A stretch of 64,000 nt of DNA from Plasmodium coatneyi (GCF_001680005.1 NC_033563.1:558001-622000), one strand, 5' to 3'. Numbered from the stretch's first letter, positions 1 to 12,305 are shown. Notes: a model not told the origin generated them from the sequence alone. Numbers and translations: made by a program.

Positions 1-2612
1 TGAGTGAAAAAATGCCCGAGCGGGTAAAGGGAAGAAGCACTAGGACGGTGGAAATTCCTTTAGGGAAGGACTACTCGAAGGATAAGTCGGTTTTGAGGAC
101 AGACCCTCATATGGTGGTAACACCGAGACAATTAAGGATCAGTGGGAAGAAGCGCCCGGAAGAGACACCAACGGGTAGAAGGAAAGAAAATGGAAGGACA
201 AGAATCTCAAGTGATGAGTTGGTACTGAATAGATTTTTGGCTAAAATGGGGGGGAACATCCCTGCAAGAGTGCCTAAACGGGAGAGCATAAAGAAGGGAG
301 GCTCCAAAAGTATCCAACCGAACAAGGTAAACGCTCACGTGGAAAGGAGAGCCAATGTGATAAAGCAAAAGAGTTCCCTGTGTAGGAGTGTGGTGGGTAG
401 CCAAAGAGGAAACAACGCGAAGGAGGGAGAAAAGGAGCGAAAAAAAGAAGAGACGAAGAAAACAAAGAAGAATGAAAGCAGGAGAACGAAAGACGGGGTA
501 ATCAAACGAGGAGGTGCTCACGTAGGGGGAGACAGAGAAAAGTATCCAAACGGGGTGACCCCTAGCAGAGTCGAACTGCGCGAAGGGAAAAAGGACAGCT
601 ACCTGGAGAAGCGAAAAACTTATGTGTTCTTTCTTAAGAAGGGCCTGAAAGGAAAACTGGAAAAAATGAACCAAAAGGCAGAAGCAGAAAAACATAGGAA
701 GAAAGTGGAGGGCATTTTGCAGAAGCGAACAGAAATGAGTAAAAGCCCCACCGATGCTAATAGATCGAAGAAGACACTAGAAGGAGAAAACCCAAGAGAG
801 GAGGAACAAAAAAAATTATATGAAAAAGTGTACCCAGGGGAACCACAGGACGTGCCCCCATTGGAATCAAAGAACCTGCATGGGCAGATGACAACGTGTA
901 GATACACCCCTCACGTCAATGAAAAAGGAAAAGAAGTTTCTTTCCACAGTGAGAACAACGGTCTTATGAATGGAAGTTGCCACCAATCAGTCAGGGACAT
1001 CGGGGTGGAAGTTCGATCTGAAGTCACATCTCCTAGGGGGAACATTAATCTGTCCGATGAGAGGAAGGTGGTACACTTTAGCCACTTGGACTCGAAGAAT
1101 GGAAGGAGCAATCATTCCTTGGGGATACCCAGCGTGGCTGTAAGTTGGAAGGACACTTCTAATTTTCATCGCAATGGGAACGATGGTGAAATGGGGCATG
1201 ATATCAGACCCTCCTCCCCATCGAATGCACAGAAAGGGGGGGTACAAGCTCCAGATGTATCCTTCACGGGGCGGGGAAAGGATGTTCCCATTGGAGGAAA
1301 CATAACACAGGGTTATTCCCCAAGGGGTCCGTACCAAATAGGTTCTGTAAAAACTGCCAGGGAAGGGGACCTAGAATCCTTTTCGAGGAGAACGCCAACA
1401 GGAGACACGCGTTACGCAGATAAGGTGAACCTTGAGAGGTCAATGGAAGGAGAAAAAGTTTCGACCAACCGGGTTGCTTGTATGTCTTCATATTGGGACA
1501 ATCCAAATGATGAGGGATCCCACACACCCGTTGCATGGAGACCGATGCTGCACAGGCGGATGGTAGGTGGTGCATCTAAGGGGGAACGAACAACCCCCAT
1601 GGAGACGGATCCAATGATAGCAAGTAGGACTGACACGAATGTCGCAGGTGAAAGCGCCACCGGGGGAAAAAAACGAACTGATGGAAACGCAAAAAGGGGA
1701 ACAGAAGGAGAAAAGTACAACCAAAACGAACCCACCAATTTTACACAACACCAAGTCGGTACTAGAAGATGCAGCAACGATAGGACAGTGAATGCACATG
1801 GGAATATAAAGCAGGAATTTTTGTCGCATGCCAAGGAGAAGATGAAGCGCCTTCTTAACTTGAACGATGAAATGCAAAGGAGTGGTGAGAAGAACGTTCT
1901 CCAGGTTAACTCAAACATGGGAAGCCCTTCCATGTGGTGGTCACACCTAGAACAGGGCACTAACACGTACCTGCAGGACGGCCAACGAAAGAAAAAACAA
2001 AGTGGTAACCCATGTTTGAATTTAAAAGGGGATGAGATGAAGAAAGTTTTTCGTTCCGCCCCTCACTTGGTTCACTTGGATCCATCCAAGGTTGCATCCA
2101 ATATGGCGATGTCTGCCTTAAGCCCAAGAGACATCACTCCAGGGGGTGTCAGTCCCACTGTGAAAGCAGCACAGATTGTACCCTGCAATGTAGTCCAGAA
2201 GGAGGAGGCGCACACGGCAAGTCCGTTCAGCGGTCACAATAATTACCCAATAGCCAAAGGGATGAATCCAAATGGTCCCACTCTTAGAGCGTATCAATTA
2301 CCAAACACGAAACCTTACGGGGCTCAAAATGTATTCGTCAGATGCAACGAACAGAAGGTGGCCTACCCAATGGGTGATGCATCTGGAAGGAGGAGCCAAC
2401 TAGAGAAGAGCAAAAATGACCAAAACAGAGTGAACCGCAACGATGCGTATGCTCAAGTGTTGGGAACTACCTACCAAGGGGGGACAAATAGGACCTACAT
2501 GTCTTTGCACGGACCAATTGGCTACACAAATCCAGGGCAGACAAAGAACAACTTGATCTCAGGAGAAAAGAAAAAGAATTCTAACTTTAGCATTCTGTGG
2601 TGGAAGACTTAG
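1..2612 (+). CDS. Conserved Plasmodium protein, 5'-partial
   Basis: A long open frame runs through the left edge of the window: the codons before the first visible ATG (position 12) are open, so the true start probably lies upstream. At least 866 residues are visible, ending in Trp-Trp-Lys-Thr and TAG at 2610-2612. The protein is very hydrophilic, rich in Lys, Arg, Asn, Gly and Ser, with a strongly basic N-terminal third (Lys/Glu stretches around residues 130-230 of the visible part) and few hydrophobic segments. No membrane helix, signal peptide or known domain is apparent. I do not recognise the family; it reads like one of the large low-complexity, probably disordered proteins common in Plasmodium. 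Codon use and base balance match the housekeeping genes that follow. A real gene with high confidence; function unknown. Confidence 0.85.
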   Translation, partial: SEKMPERVKGRSTRTVEIPLGKDYSKDKSVLRTDPHMVVTPRQLRISGKKRPEETPTGRRKENGRTRISSDELVLNRFLAKMGGNIPARVPKRESIKKGGSKSIQPNKVNAHVERRANVIKQKSSLCRSVVGSQRGNNAKEGEKERKKEETKKTKKNESRRTKDGVIKRGGAHVGGDREKYPNGVTPSRVELREGKKDSYLEKRKTYVFFLKKGLKGKLEKMNQKAEAEKHRKKVEGILQKRTEMSKSPTDANRSKKTLEGENPREEEQKKLYEKVYPGEPQDVPPLESKNLHGQMTTCRYTPHVNEKGKEVSFHSENNGLMNGSCHQSVRDIGVEVRSEVTSPRGNINLSDERKVVHFSHLDSKNGRSNHSLGIPSVAVSWKDTSNFHRNGNDGEMGHDIRPSSPSNAQKGGVQAPDVSFTGRGKDVPIGGNITQGYSPRGPYQIGSVKTAREGDLESFSRRTPTGDTRYADKVNLERSMEGEKVSTNRVACMSSYWDNPNDEGSHTPVAWRPMLHRRMVGGASKGERTTPMETDPMIASRTDTNVAGESATGGKKRTDGNAKRGTEGEKYNQNEPTNFTQHQVGTRRCSNDRTVNAHGNIKQEFLSHAKEKMKRLLNLNDEMQRSGEKNVLQVNSNMGSPSMWWSHLEQGTNTYLQDGQRKKKQSGNPCLNLKGDEMKKVFRSAPHLVHLDPSKVASNMAMSALSPRDITPGGVSPTVKAAQIVPCNVVQKEEAHTASPFSGHNNYPIAKGMNPNGPTLRAYQLPNTKPYGAQNVFVRCNEQKVAYPMGDASGRRSQLEKSKNDQNRVNRNDAYAQVLGTTYQGGTNRTYMSLHGPIGYTNPGQTKNNLISGEKKKNSNFSILWWKT

Positions 2613-3518
2613 GAGAGGATCACCCTCGTCCTTTACTTCTACTTTATTTGTGTCACCAGACAGGGGCACGCATACGCAAGTCGTGAGTTGCACACATGTT
2701 TCATTTGGCAGGCCAATTACACTTCCCCATTTTTGCTATGCACTTTTAAATGTATGCTCCATCATCGCAGCGCAGCTCGTCTGTTTGGCCACGCACCTTT
2801 TCTCTTCCATCTCCTATTTTTTTTGTTTTAAGGAAAAATGTTGTCTACGTCTTCAAGGGGGAGGAAAAAAAAAAAATAAATTGCATGCAGGGAAACTTGG
2901 GGGATACCCTGCCAACAGGAAGACCAAATTATTTTTGTTTTATTTTTGTGTCTGTTTTGTTTTTGTGTTTTTTTTATTTGTGTTTTGCCCTATTTCTGCT
3001 TTGTTTACTGTCCCAACTGATTTGTGATTTTCGGTAGGACAGCCGCTCAAATGTTGTATCCGCCTCGGCATATCCTGTCCTCACAGCAACTGCAAAAGAG
3101 AAGGGATATTTTTCCCCCGCAGCTTCTTAACCTTGTGCTGCTCCAAAATTAGTAACTTTTCATTTTAAACACATCAAAGGTAAATCGTAGAATTTAAAAC
3201 AGGGTTGGAAAAAAAAAAAAAAAATATAAAAAAAAAAAACGTTCATTCGGATGCAAGCAAAATGGGGTACAAAATAGGGGCAATTAAAAAAAGAGTTCAC
3301 AACGAAGTTATATAACAGGTGGCGGATCTCCCTCATGCAACGTTCAGATAAGAACTCGAAACACAATGTTGTACAGGGGGGTTGATGAAGTGACACCAAA
3401 GTGGAGCATTTTCCCACTCGGTCGGATCAAAAATGGGTTGAAAAAAGGGGGGTGGTTAGAGTGTTCTGGGTTTCCCCTCTACAAAGGTTACCGCTCAGTA
3501 GAGAGACAACCTGACTGC
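2613..3518. other. Intergenic, convergent 3' region
   Basis: About 0.9 kb between two converging genes. It holds T-rich and A-rich homopolymer runs (for example around 2817-2877 and 3210-3240). The open frames here are low-complexity and lack coding character. Probably the two 3' untranslated regions. Confidence 0.6.
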
Positions 3519-3773
3519 TCACTTTGAGTTTTTAATAACGATGAGGATTCCCCAGAACACGGCCCATATCCACCCGATCAAGGGAACAAGCAGCTGCAGA
3601 ATTCCAATTATGAGGTCATCCATGTCTTTGTTAATTATGCCTAGAATGATCATTCCTATTCCGAAGAAGAAAATATTTATCACTCCAAAAATAATGTTTA
3701 GCGAGGCATTCCCATTTTCGGGCACCTCCAGGTTCATAATCTTGTCTATGATGTTCGACGTCATTGTGCTCAT
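3519..3773 (-). CDS. Small membrane protein with two hydrophobic segments
   Basis: An 84-residue protein on the minus strand. I start it at the ATG at 3771-3773 (Met-Ser-Thr-Met-Thr-Ser); the same frame extends upstream to 3959, but that part reads like untranslated sequence, being Pro/Arg-rich without structure. After a short polar N-terminus there is a hydrophobic segment (about residues 24-44, IIFGVINIFFFGIGMIILGI), a short acidic loop containing Asp-Met-Asp-Asp, then a second hydrophobic segment (about 54-79) with Trp residues at the interface, ending in Lys-Asn-Ser-Lys. This predicts a hairpin membrane protein with both ends on the same side. I do not recognise the family. It is convergent with the gene on its left and divergent from OST1. 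Confidence 0.7.
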   Translation of the reverse strand: MSTMTSNIIDKIMNLEVPENGNASLNIIFGVINIFFFGIGMIILGIINKDMDDLIIGILQLLVPLIGWIWAVFWGILIVIKNSK

Positions 3774-4324
3774 GGAGGGGGGATGGGAGGAGACACGCTC
3801 TTGCGCTGGTTTGCAACGGATCGGTGGGTTTTCTCCAAAGGGGTCTGTGAACCTTCTGCGAAGAGGATTGAAGTGATGAAACGGTGAATCGATCAATCGG
3901 GTAACGCAGCTAATGGGGATGACGCCGGGCGGGAAAGCTTCAACGCGAACGTGCGTCACTGGCGGTAGAAATTACCACTTCTGGGGAGGCGCCTCTGAAT
4001 AAGAACAATTTCGTTTTTTCTTCTGTGGAAGTTAGGCCAGGCTGCTTCTTCTTGGGAGGATGATTCTCACAAAGAAATGCGCAAGGTATGACTGTTAAAT
4101 GGTCGCTGCGTGGTTAGTTAAAACGCGTTTCTACTCGATTGGGCAAAGTAGCGTTTTGCTGAGTCATCCACGTGTATCAGTGGAATGCGTATGTACTAGA
4201 AGTAACTTTTTTGTACCCTTCTCCATGGGAAAACTTTTATTTGAATTCTTTTTTGAGGACATGCGGTATGGTATGGCCACGCGAAATATGTTGTAGTCGG
4301 TACGGGTAAAAAAAGGGTCGCGCG

Positions 4325-4355
<31 letters not shown>

Positions 4356-6115
4356 ATAAAACCTGGCGGTGCTAACGTACTAATTGATGGCGAGAAAAAA
4401 AAAAAAAAAAGAAAATAGCAAGTGAAAAGAACGTCCACATTAAATCTACTTTCATGTCGTAATCGCCAAAGGGGGGATAAAATCATCAGTTATGAGTCCA
4501 TTCGTATGTGGGTACCCAATCTCTGCGCTTACCTCCTCCGCCGGGATAAAATGTCCCATTTTCTTTTTTTTTTTAACCGTACAAGGGAGGCAGTAAGGGC
4601 AAAATGAAATGCTAACGATAGGTTACCTAGCAGAGCTGGAAGGTCATCACCCATTCAGTCTCTTCCATGGATGCGAAACATTTCTCTGCTTATGTCCTTC
4701 TCCAGGTGGAGAAGTCTGCGTAATGGTGTGTCGATCGTGCAGAGGAGGGGCAAGAACGACAGGGGCGGCTCGCTCCAATGAGAAATGTTCCTTTCCCCCG
4801 TTAACGTTGTAAACACAGGTTAGGATTTTCCCGTCAAGAGGGAGAAGGGGTGCCCAATGTGCCCCATAAACGAGCCCGCATAAAAGCGTTCCAACTGAAC
4901 GCACGAGGGAATTACTGGTGACACAGCTGGAAAGAAAACTCATTTTTATAGACCGTCCAAATATTATCCCCTGTGTGGATGCCCCGCCGTACAACTTCAA
5001 AGGAAAAAAAAAAAAAAAAAAAAAAAAAATGGGCAAATGAATAGGGTTAATCTTTCACACCTTGCGCTACTCCTTTGATGACAACCCCGGAGTAGCCCCC
5101 CAAAAAAAGGTATCTATAAACAGGTGACCTGATCGACACCCCCATTGTTGTTACGAAACGGGTGTGCTGTCCCCGAGGAGCTTAACTCTTCCCAGTAAAT
5201 ATTAACCTACCCAATGGGGGCATACTTTCTAGGGGGAGTTGTATATATCTGTGGTGCCCCTCCCGCCTCCGATGGGATTGATCATACTCCACCGAAAAAT
5301 TGTTATTTTATTGCAAAGGCATCCCTGGAGTAAGACCAACACCCCAAAAGTTGTCACCCCTTGGGGGCACAGCTAAATCCACGAAACTTCTACTTCTTTT
5401 CTTCACTCGATTTATCACTGCGCAAGTGCCTTAGCACATGTTAACAACAAAATGGAAAGGTCTCAATGCAGTGGTAAAAAAAAAGGTACCTCCTTCATTC
5501 CCCATAAGTGCACAAAACGGGGCTAAATCGAACGGTTCTGTATTTTTCAAATTGGTGGCCATAGCATGCGTCGTAGGCCACTTGATTTGAGAGGTGTCAT
5601 TTTTTTTTTTTCTTTTTTTTTTTTTTTTTCCTTCCTGTGCATACATAATATTGTGAAGGATTATTCATCCTGGCCTCCTACCTTCCTGCACTGTGTTCTT
5701 GTTGACCCTTGTGGCATAGCATCGTTGGAGGCTACTCTCTGTTCCATTTTTCGACTGCAGAAGTCGAGGGGACGATGAAGGGATATCTCCCCCTCCCGTG
5801 AGATGGAAAACAACCTTAGGGGGTGTGTGTCAACAAATATAGCAACAGGAAGAAAAAAAAAAAACACATATATATAGGTATGTACATTTACATGGGTATA
5901 AAATAGCAACACGTGGAGAGAACAACACACATGTAGTGCGCAGCGTATGGGACGGTGGGAAGAAGAGTACGCTTCCCTTCTACACTTGCGTTGGGAAGGG
6001 CTCGTTCCGCTAACTCCCCCCCTATTGTGCACGCATCGCTAGTTGATCAGTCAGCTTGGCTGCTCACACGCAACGGCGCAGAGGAAGCATACCTTATGAG
6101 GACTTGTTCCACAAA
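3774..6115. other. Divergent intergenic region with poly(A/T) tracts
   Basis: About 2.3 kb separating the small membrane protein (-) from OST1 (+), so it should contain both promoters. It carries long homopolymers: T-run around 4326-4353, A-run 4395-4410, A-run 5008-5028, T-run 5600-5630. Several short open frames exist but none has coding character. No RNA gene was seen. Confidence 0.55.
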
Positions 6116-7910
6116 ATGAATCTTATCCTGTGCGTTTTCCTAAAAGCCATAGTGACATGGTGTGCCGCGGGGAAGTTGAACCTGAATCTTTTTTCGAACC
6201 TCGTTGATATAGATAAGCAATTTTTGGAGGTCCATAAAAATGAGTTAATAGCAAAGTACGTTGGTGACGAGGACTACATGGTGTATGAACATATTAGGAA
6301 GGACATGTATTTAAAAAAGAACTACGTTGAAGTGATAATCCGGGGTGATTTGAAGAACAAGGGTGATAAGAGCGTCGACAGCTTTGTCTTCTTGCTTCCC
6401 TACCACGAGGCCTTTCAGGTACCCTCGAGGGGGAGGCTCCATCTCATTGGCAAGCTGTTTAGCCGTTACGTTGTCAGTGTGCTGAGATTACACCGTTATA
6501 TCACCGCTCCATCGCCCCTCTCCGCAGGCCACCACCCTCCGCGTGAGAGACCAGAACGAGGGCGAACTGCGGTACCAAATCCTGCAGGAACCGAGGCGTG
6601 ACGCCAGCGAAATTCAAGTGGACCCCTTCAATGAGGACTACGACTTGGAGCAATTCCAAGTGAAGGCATACAGGGTGACCCTAAAAAGGAGATTGCACAA
6701 GGATGAAAAGGTCTCTCTGCATTTTGGATATGCCCTGGGACAGCCCTACTTTCCATTCCCTGTTGATATATCCCCAGAGGAAGGACAGAAAGTGATGTTT
6801 TATCTTTCCTCGAAAATTCTCTTACCCTACGATGTAGAAGAGAAGGAAGAATTAAAAATATTCTTGTGCAAAAATTGTTCCATCGTGAGGATAGAGGATG
6901 GCGATTTTTTGCGGAGCTTCGTAAAGTTCAATAATGACACGTATGTTTGTGAGAAGGGGGGAGAAAGAACAATGGGCGAACTTCCCCATGGAGGGGAAGA
7001 GGCCGTCCGAAATGATCAAAACGAGTTCGTTGCAAAGGGGAGCGAACTGGGCCGCTTCACGCTCGGGCATAAAGCCCTGTTCTACTTCCGATCCAACAAC
7101 CACCTAGGCTACTTCGAGCGAGTTACCAAGGATATAAAATTATCTCAATTGGGTTTTGTATACGAACGGGAAGAATACATCCTGCGCAACGACGCGGGAA
7201 GGATACAAACATTTGATAGGTACCTTCTTAGCGATTACGAAAATAGACACACGTCGGAGGAGAAAGGGACAGACAGACACACACACACACACAGAGACGA
7301 TCAGTCCACCACAATTATTTACTCCATGAAGTCGAAAATAAATTACGACATATATGATTATGAGTACTTCGACGACCTCGGCAAAATATATCTCATCCAA
7401 GCGGAAGAAATCTTTGATCATAAAAAAAAAAAAAGCCACATTCAGTTTGACTTGCGCCCCAGGTACCCCCTTTTGGGTGGATGGAGAGCTCACTTTTTTA
7501 ATGCCTTTTATCATGAGTCCAATTTGTACAGAATTAAAAACAAGGAAAATTATTATGCATACAAAATTGATATTTCCCCATCTATTAAGTCATTTTTTAT
7601 AAAGCAGCTGAAGGTCAGGATTTCGCTGCCCCCCTTCTCTGACGACGTTGCAGTTGTTTCCAGGGACGACAGTGTTAATGTCCTGACCAGCAAACAGAAG
7701 GACTGGCTCGATTTGTTTTCCTTCCGAAATGTCGTTGAAATTCAAATCGACAAATTCTTCCCCCCAATGGACGAGAACTACTACCACGATTTTCTCGTCA
7801 TGTACAAGTTTAAGTTTTTCAAACTTTTTTGGAAACCCCTCTTGGTCATACTTATCACGTTCGCGGCGATCCTCCTGCTCTGCCTCTTGCGCGAGCTCCC
7901 CTTCGAGTAG
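6116..7910 (+). CDS. OST1: Oligosaccharyltransferase subunit 1 / ribophorin I
   Basis: Two exons, 6116-6418 and 6528-7910 (GT at 6419, AG at 6526-6527, phase 0), giving 561 residues. I use the ATG at 6116 because it opens directly into a hydrophobic signal peptide (MNLILCVFLKAIVTWCAAG); an in-frame extension upstream has no ATG. OST1 is an ER-membrane subunit of the complex that transfers glycans to Asn on secretory proteins. Family hallmarks: a luminal region containing YALGQPYFPFP and a Tyr-Tyr-Phe-type core, the PRYPLLGGWRAHFFNAF block typical of ribophorin I, and a single C-terminal membrane helix (FWKPLLVILITFAAILLLCLL) with a very short tail. A His-Thr repeat insert (residues about 350-356) is low-complexity. 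From memory, the Plasmodium glycosylation machinery is strongly reduced but keeps a small oligosaccharyltransferase. The next gene begins only about 60 bp downstream on the same strand. Confidence 0.85.
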
Positions 7911-7922
7911 CTAGCCAAAACG

Positions 7923-7953
<31 letters not shown>

Positions 7954-7973
7954 ATAAAAAATGAGAGAAAAAT

Positions 7974-8796
7974 ATGAACCGTTCAGGAAGAATGAGCGAA
8001 AAATACCAACCACGCCAACCGTGTGTACACATCCGCCTTGCTCCCCCCCATGCTGCAGCTTCAACACGGCGAAGGAGAACGCGGACAAGAAGGAAAGCGA
8101 AGAGCGCGCCACCTTCCGCGAGAAGTGCAAAGAGCTGTACGAGAATTTGTCCTACATATCAGGTGAGTTTGCGGTGAGTAGTCCTTAGTGGACCAATTTT
8201 CCCACCAGTGGAGTGACCCCCCCACATACCACTGAACTGATCACCGTGCCCCATGCAGACCAACTGATCCAGTCGATGAGCAACCTGACCCCCGAGGAGA
8301 AGATCAACCAGAAGGTGCAACTCTTGGAAGCAGAAGATAAATGGACATACGATTTTATCTACTTGACGAAGGAATTCTACACAAATTTCGAGAGTTGCTC
8401 GAGAAAGCATTCGCTGCAGAATTACGTGGACAAGTGTTTCAATTATCACGCCATTGTGAAAAAGTACTTTGAGGCGCAGCTGCACAACGACTTGGTAAGA
8501 AGGAGGAAGAACAAATAATCTAATCTCTCCTAATGCCCTTCCTAAAAGGAGGCACCAAAAATTAACTGCTCTACAGAGAGCGGATATGCTATGTGCGACG
8601 TGAGGATGCCCCAATGTAGACACATGAACCCCCCGCGCTGGAACAAAAGTGAATAGTGTGTGAAGTTGTTCTGCGTTTTTCCCACTTGGATTTTCACTGC
8701 CTCATTTGTTCTCCCCTTTTTTTTTCGCAGAACTCCAACCTGAACGAAGTCGCCCAGGCGGAGAAGGAACTCTTGCTTCTGTTAAAGTACACGTAG
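7974..8796 (+). CDS. Unrecognised 150-residue charged helical protein, four exons
   Basis: Predicted exons: 7974-8020, 8059-8162, 8259-8494 and 8731-8796; frames join without stops and end at TAG 8794-8796. The protein (150 residues) is rich in Lys, Glu and Asp and looks largely helical, with a segment around NLTPEEKINQKVQLLEAEDK and a Tyr/Cys-containing middle (DFIYLTKEFYTNFESC). No signal peptide or membrane helix. The first intron would be only 38 bp, which is unusually short. Without it the frame reads through a Cys/Pro-rich stretch (VCTHPPCSPPCC) that looks like translated intron, starting from an ATG at 7961. I therefore favour splicing but hold it loosely. I do not recognise the family. 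The gene follows OST1 closely in the same direction. Confidence 0.6.
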
Positions 8797-9271
8797 CAAA
8801 GTTGGATCAACATTTTTTTTTTTTTTCTTTTTTTTTTTGTCCAGACGCGGCAGAGGCAGATTTTTGTCGTGCGGGTGCTTTGCCACGTTCACGAAGCGTG
8901 GCCGTTCGTGTACGTACATTTTTGCGCTACTCGCGTTGTTGGTTTGGATTAACCTGCGTGGATTTGTTTGCTTAGGTTGGCCTGTTTAAATTGGCACGGT
9001 TTGAATTTGCATGGTTTACCTTTGCTTCCTCTTTTTTTTTTTTTTTTTTGCACATCACGAACGTACACCCGTCGTTACTTCCTCCCCCCGTGATGCGTTA
9101 TCCCCTCTGTCTCGTTTCCACTTCCGTGGTTAAGTTCTGCTCGGCGAGCAAAAGGCCAGCCGTTTGCACCCACCATTTGGCCACGTTACTGATGCGTTAC
9201 TTCTGTGTTAATTTTTTTTGTTTAACCCAACTGTCTAACCGCCAAGTCATTCCAACGAGAGACGGTGCAAA
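8797..9271. other. Intergenic, plasmepsin upstream region
   Basis: Pyrimidine-rich with T-runs around 8814-8840 and 9032-9050. Nothing coding seen. Likely 3' end of the preceding gene plus promoter/5' leader of the plasmepsin. Confidence 0.5.
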
Positions 9272-12200
9272 ATGGGACTCGTATTCCTTTTTGCTCCCCT
9301 GTTCACCCTCTTCGTGGCTTTGTTGCCGCCCCCAATTTTGTGTCTACCTCCATTTAGCGCCCTTAAAAATGGCGGGGGGAAAAAAAACTTAAGTAACGTC
9401 CCCCCCCTGGAGCACACCAGCAAGAAGCCCCTTCTCTTTAGCGAAATAAAATTGAAAAACCGATTTAGAAATGACGTAAAGGGGTTCATACAAAACGTGA
9501 GGTCCTTTCACGACATCATAGAGCACAAGACTCCAAACTCGTTGTTGTATGTGCAGGAGGACTTACTCAATTTTCACAACAGCCAGTTTATTGGGGACAT
9601 AGAGATTGGCACTCCTCCGCAAAGTTTTAAGGTCGTGTTCGACACGGGGTCCAGCAACTTCGCCTTGCCTTCGACGAAATGTGTCAAGTAGGCCGTCCAC
9701 CCCAGAAGGCGCGTAGCTATCTTCTGCGCTTGTGCAGTTAGATAAGCAACCACCACCAAGTTTACCTTTGCGCCTTCTACATCTCCCACACTTTTACGCT
9801 TCTTCTGTTTTTCCCCACCGCGCAGAGGAGGCTGTGCGTCCCACAAGAAATTCAACCCCGACCGGTCCAGTACCTACACGCAGCAGTTAAAAGGTAACGG
9901 CAGGGATGCACAAATGTTTCCCTCTGCCAGCACAAACGTCGCGTCAAAGGAGTGACCACGACTGCTTTACCCCTCCCCACCCAACAGGCAATAAGGAGTC
10001 CATTTACACGTACATCCAGGTCAGCTCAGAATTTTTTGAAATCCAAAAGAAAACAAAATATTCACCCGTATACCTTTAAAAGGGAAAACCGCTTGGACAT
10101 TACCCATAATTTGTGCATCACCTTTTTTTCTTTTTTTTCTCTTGCTCGCATTAGTATGGGACAGGAAAGAGCAGTAAATAAAAAAATAAATGAATAAAAT
10201 AAAATTGCACTGTCGTGTGTAACGAAACGGTGTGGTGAATGAAGATTGGGTGACTTGACCCGTTGCTATTCTCGTATTTTGTTCTGTTTTTCCTTGCTTT
10301 GTCTTTTTTTTTTCCCAAGTCCTTGAGCACGGATATGACGACGTCAATTTAAAGGGACTGTAAGGAACACACCGCTCTGCGGAACTAAGCGTTGCCCAAA
10401 TGATCAGACAAATACTTCTGTATAGAGTGTTTCATTCAAATGGCTCCCCTTTTTCTCGCCTTAGGAGGATCAAACATCAGAGTGTCGGGCTAGCCATAGA
10501 AGGTTACGAAGGGGAAAACCTATCTTCATCAAATCACATGCACAAAAAAAAAACAGCTATTTTTTTATTATGAACAGCCAATAAAAAATTTTTTTTTTTT
10601 TTTTTCTGCAGAGTCTTTACACCCCTTTTCGGAATTGCCCTTCGATGGGATTGTTGGCCTGGGATTTTCAGACCGTTGGTTTTTTTTTTTCGCCTCTTTG
10701 CAGCTTCCTTTTTGGGGCATGTTTGCTCCCTTGGTGAAAGCATCGACTGATTGCTCATTTTCCCCCCCTTTGACCACACCGATTTACGCGAAGCGGACTT
10801 CAGCTTTAAAAAAGGATATGGGACGTCCTTAATAGAGACGATAAAAAAGCAGGTGCGCGGGTAGCAGGAATAGCGGCATGGTTGCTTGACTGCTTGGCAG
10901 CATGTCGATGTGACAACTAGCCCAGCGAACAAGTAACATCCCCACAAACACCCCTCCCCCTTTTGAAAATGCCAGAACTTGCTGAAAAGGAACATTTTCT
11001 CTTTTTACGTGCCAAAGAAGTTGCAAGAGTAAGCACACCTATGAACTCCCCCGTGCGCACTTAAGCATGAACAATGGGTGTAAACTTTTTTTCCTTGAAC
11101 AGGCCCGGCTCCATTACGTTCGGACGAGCTAACAGTAAATATGCCCTCGAAGGAAGACAAATTGAGTGGTTTCCCGTCATATCCATTTGTGAGAAAAGAA
11201 AAAAAAAATTATGCAATTTAGCAGCATTAAGGAGAAGTCCTTTTCGTTACACACTTTACTGGAATACTGAATTTCCCATGTCCCATTTTTGCAAACAGAT
11301 TTCTGGGAAATTAACCTGATAGACGTACAACTCTCCGACCAGAATTTAAAGATATGCGAGAATAGAAAATGTAGAGCGGCCATTGACACTGGGTCCAGTT
11401 TGGTATGTATCACTTGTGAGCAACTTGGGGGGGATGGTATTCCCATCTCGAAATAGAGCGATATACCTTTTTCCTTCTCGCCACATATTTTCAATTTTTT
11501 TATGAACGGTTCATATATTTTTTCCATTTTTTTCCCCCTTAGCTAACTGGCCCATCAAGCCTCATGCAACCGCTGATAGAAAAACTGTACTTGGAGAAGG
11601 ATTGCTCAAATAAGAGCAGCTTGCCAAATATTTCTTTTATTTTAAAAAATGTCGAAGGGAAGGAGGTGAAGTTCGATTTTACGCCGGACGACTACATCCT
11701 GGAGGAAACTGACGAGGTAGCGTAGAGGGGCGAGATGGTTCCGCTACTTTACGTTTGCTATGTGGGAGAACTTCAAAAATATATGTAACGGATAGTCATA
11801 TGTACCGTGAATGTCAAATGTGTTTGGTAGTGTCTTTCGGGGGAAGAGCATGCAGAGCTTCGTCGCCCCACTTTGTCTTTCTCTCTTGCTCACGTTTGCT
11901 CACTTTTTTTTTTTCTCTTTCTTACGGTGTACACATCCCCTTTTAGGAGGATAATTCTGTTCAGTGTAAGATAGCACAGAAATATGATGTCGTCATAACT
12001 AGTTCACCTGTAGCGCTTGCTAACTCGTCTTACCGCTTACGGCCTCTCCTCCCCTGTAGGCGTGATCGGAATAATGTCGCTGGACGTCCCCGCGCCTCGC
12101 GGACCCATCTTTGTCTTTGGTAATATGCACACCTGTTTTGCAACGTGTCAAAGGGGAGCTCTGTCATTATGTTGGAGCCGATCACTAATATACGTTCCCA

Positions 12201-12305
12201 CCCCTCACCTTCCCCACAGGCAACGTTTTCATAAGAAAGTACTACTCGATATTTGATAATGACCATAAGCTCGTGGGCCTCATTGAAGCTCGGCACGACT
12301 GGTAA
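9272..12305 (+). CDS. Plasmepsin, best fit plasmepsin VI (aspartic protease, 15 exons)
   Basis: Predicted exons: 9272-9687, 9826-9893, 9988-10019, 10155-10173, 10320-10359, 10465-10502, 10612-10674, 10794-10852, 10976-11028, 11103-11188, 11299-11402, 11543-11716, 11947-11965, 12060-12119, 12220-12305. All join in frame to 438 residues. A pepsin-family (A1) aspartic protease: N-terminal hydrophobic signal/anchor, pro-region, first catalytic motif VVFDTGSSN (Asp about 124), the disulfide-bearing GGCASHKKFNP segment, the flap YGTGK, the LPFDGIVGLGF core, and the second catalytic motif AAIDTGSSL (Asp about 321). Both catalytic Asp are intact. Plasmepsins VI, VII and VIII are known for many introns and mosquito-stage expression. 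Length and the neighbouring ATP synthase d and RPN12 genes point to VI, but VII/VIII cannot be excluded here. Two exons are only 19 nt. A possible extra splice at 12302 would change the C-terminus from Trp-stop to Trp-Thr-stop. Confidence 0.85.

Noticed and set aside
107..1966. Long minus-strand open frames across the first gene
   Set aside because: They are antisense shadows of the Lys/Arg/Glu-rich plus-strand frame; composition is Phe/Leu/Ser-rich and unlike protein.
3541..3876. Plus-strand frame opposite the small membrane protein
   Set aside because: Antisense shadow; the minus-strand frame has clear membrane helices and a sensible start.
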